The notes below the pieces were generated by a model. It was not told where the DNA came from. It saw only the letters and a list, made by a program, of their open reading frames with translations, and did not search any database. Made by a program: the position numbers and the translations under genes. From Combretum micranthum (Eukaryota > Streptophyta > Magnoliopsida > Myrtales > Combretaceae): a stretch of 64,000 nt of DNA. Shown here one piece after another: positions 63,291-64,000 of this stretch; the first letter of the stretch is position 1, and every line of letters begins with the position of its first letter. The stretch is from contig JAMXBD010000367.1 of NCBI GenBank assembly GCA_024138025.1, positions 868,001-932,000 of the forward strand, written 5' to 3'.

Positions 63291-63691
63291 CTTTAAACTC
63301 AAAGACAACCTAGAAAATTTGCAAAAACTATAAATAAATTTCTAGAGACAAAACTTCTAAATAACTGACATATGTGTACCCATTTAACTTGATAAACTAG
63401 CCTAAAATTAAAATGATTAATTAATTAAGTAATATTATAATAATTATATATACAAATTTGGTGGATTATAGATGTATATACGACTGGAATTGCATTGAGT
63501 TTTGCACAATCGAAACCTTCATGCAACTTGCCCAAATTTGCTCCAACCAAGTCAAGATTGACTAAGACCTAAGCCAATTACAAGTGCCCAAGAATATCAT
63601 CTATTTAATGCAGCAAATGCATGTACAAACAAGAAGAATTTTGGTGGGGAAAATTGCTCCTTCTTGGTTCAAGTTGCTGCCTCACTTTCCT

Positions 63692-63880
63692 TTATATATA
63701 TATAACTTCTTAAGAAATAAAATAACAAGGCAATTAAACACACTTGGATAACCTACAAAGCACATAAACAACACACCAAAGTAGCACAAAACACACACAA
63801 AACATGTACAAACACAACCATTAAAATAGCTGAAACATTATCACAATTCAAGCTTGGAAAAACAATAAAGAAAGGTAAGT
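63692..63880 (+). promoter_or_regulatory. TATA box, short leader and splice donor
   Basis: TTATATATATATAA at 63692-63705, then an A/C-rich leader rich in 'cacaaaacac', and AAAG|GTAAGT with the donor at 63875. This looks like the first exon of a transcript running right, out of the window. Confidence 0.4.
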
Positions 63881-64000
63881 GAAAATTCATTCTAAGTAAG
63901 TTTATATGTTAAACACTAGTTTAAACCATATTCTTATTAACTTAGGTTCGTTTCAAGCTTTGAGAAAGGGTTTAACAATACTACACCAGCTCAAACAAAG

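Larger units (their letters stand above)
62228..64000 (+). repeat. Possible start of a further long LTR, cut by window end
   Basis: A TGTAATCAC start is followed 1.47 kb later by a TATA box and then a splice donor, the same general plan as the other long LTRs. No sequence match to them was seen beyond this plan, and no end is available. Confidence 0.3.

Overview
The window is plant nuclear DNA, most likely from a eudicot. It is AT-rich, has spliced genes, plant-specific gene families (PPR, PIN, BIG, FAR1) and plant LTR-retrotransposon lineages. I cannot name the species. Only one gene looks intact: RPSA, encoding 40S ribosomal protein SA, on the minus strand at 22846-25474 (five exons, 300 aa). 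Almost everything else is mobile DNA or its remains.

Layout. 1-1778: two LTR copies of a small non-coding element with an initiator-tRNA-Met primer site, in a tandem-like arrangement. 2774-3373: a MITE-like element. 3973-17378: a 13.4 kb minus-strand Ty3/gypsy element of the Tat/Ogre type. It has about 99% identical LTRs, a perfect CAAAT target duplication, a tRNA-Arg-type primer site, a decayed gag and protease, and no recognisable reverse transcriptase or integrase. Where pol should be lies a mosaic of host gene fragments: WD40 (WDR7-like), acyl-activating enzyme, PIN auxin carrier, BIG (the UBR4 homologue needed for auxin transport), a DYW-class PPR and a P-class PPR, plus four 192-bp tandem repeats. 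17384-22845: no gene seen. 22846-25660: RPSA and its promoter. 25929-26326: a non-autonomous hAT element.

28254-51542: a composite of two chromodomain gypsy (Tekay/Del-like) elements. The order is LTR_A, then a gag-pol that switches in integrase from family A to family B, then LTR_B, a complete but frameshifted element B, and LTR_B again. 52020-61930: a FAR1/MULE-type transposase-derived pseudogene split by two solo LTRs of family A (52500-56653 with TSD ATGAC; 57453-61130 with TSD CTTGA/CTCGA). 62228-64000 may be the start of a further LTR.

The best candidates for something undescribed are two. First, the gene-fragment-carrying Tat element. Second, the long LTR leaders of the chromoviruses: five copies share a 63-70 nt exon-like segment bounded by AG and GTGAGT, hairpins with compensatory base changes, and an extra open reading frame upstream of gag. 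The A and B elements also decay differently. Stops in A that can be compared with B are mostly C-to-T or G-to-A changes, whereas B is broken by single-base indels.
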